From an uncultured Bacilli bacterium (GTDB lineage Bacteria; Bacillota_I; Bacilli_A; RF39; UBA660), in contig CANRHM010000071.1 in the NCBI GenBank assembly GCA_947630415.1, positions 1 to 6,725 of the forward strand: a DNA stretch of 6,725 bases, read 5' to 3'. A program made the position numbers and the translations under genes. The number at the start of each line of letters is the position of its first letter. Position 1 is the stretch's first letter. Shown one piece after another: positions 6,694 to 6,725 of this stretch. The notes below the pieces were generated by a model that worked only from the letters and a program-made list of their open reading frames with translations, was not told the DNA's origin and did no database searches.

Positions 6694-6725
6694 ATAATAT
6701 GAAAAAATGACATAAAATAATAACA

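Noticed and set aside
6694..6725. Start of a further gene after murI (ATG at 6700)
   Set aside because: ATG is followed by two lysine codons and TGA; the other frames also close quickly and there is no ribosome binding site.

Overview
The window is A+T-rich DNA from a low-GC Gram-positive bacterium (Firmicutes/Bacillota). The evidence is a complete PolC, the Gram-positive-type replicative DNA polymerase with its built-in proofreading exonuclease, together with strong AGGAGG-type ribosome binding sites. TGG encodes tryptophan, and TGA is used as a stop (the partial gene at the left edge), so the code is the standard bacterial one and not the Mycoplasma code. Features of PolC, chiefly an extra block of about 73 residues before the polymerase core, resemble what I remember of Erysipelotrichia-like or Mollicutes-related gut Bacilli. 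That placement is an inference.

Layout: (1) bases 3-146 are the 3' end of an unrecognised gene. (2) Bases 147-536 are noncoding. They hold an intrinsic terminator (237-260), then a short element (about 262-411) whose right half looks like domains V and VI of a class C group II intron, including a bulged branch-point A, but with no intron body and no reverse transcriptase. A probable promoter (483-512) follows. (3) Bases 537-1370 encode a complete 277-residue protein that I do not recognise. (4) A 12-bp AT-rich hairpin with a short T run (1369-1397) separates it from polC. (5) Bases 1416-6023 are polC (1535 aa). (6) Bases 6037-6693 are murI, a glutamate racemase of only 218 aa, 13 bp after polC. 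The last 32 bases hold nothing I can assign.

All complete genes lie on the + strand. polC and murI are almost certainly co-transcribed, which joins chromosome replication to D-glutamate supply for peptidoglycan. The unknown upstream gene may be partly co-transcribed through the hairpin. The usual Bacilli neighbours of polC (proS upstream, rimP-nusA downstream) are not in the window.

I see no CRISPR array, tRNA, rRNA, intact transposon or defence system. The least ordinary item is the decayed class C group II intron tail sitting directly behind a terminator, which is the insertion habit of that intron class.
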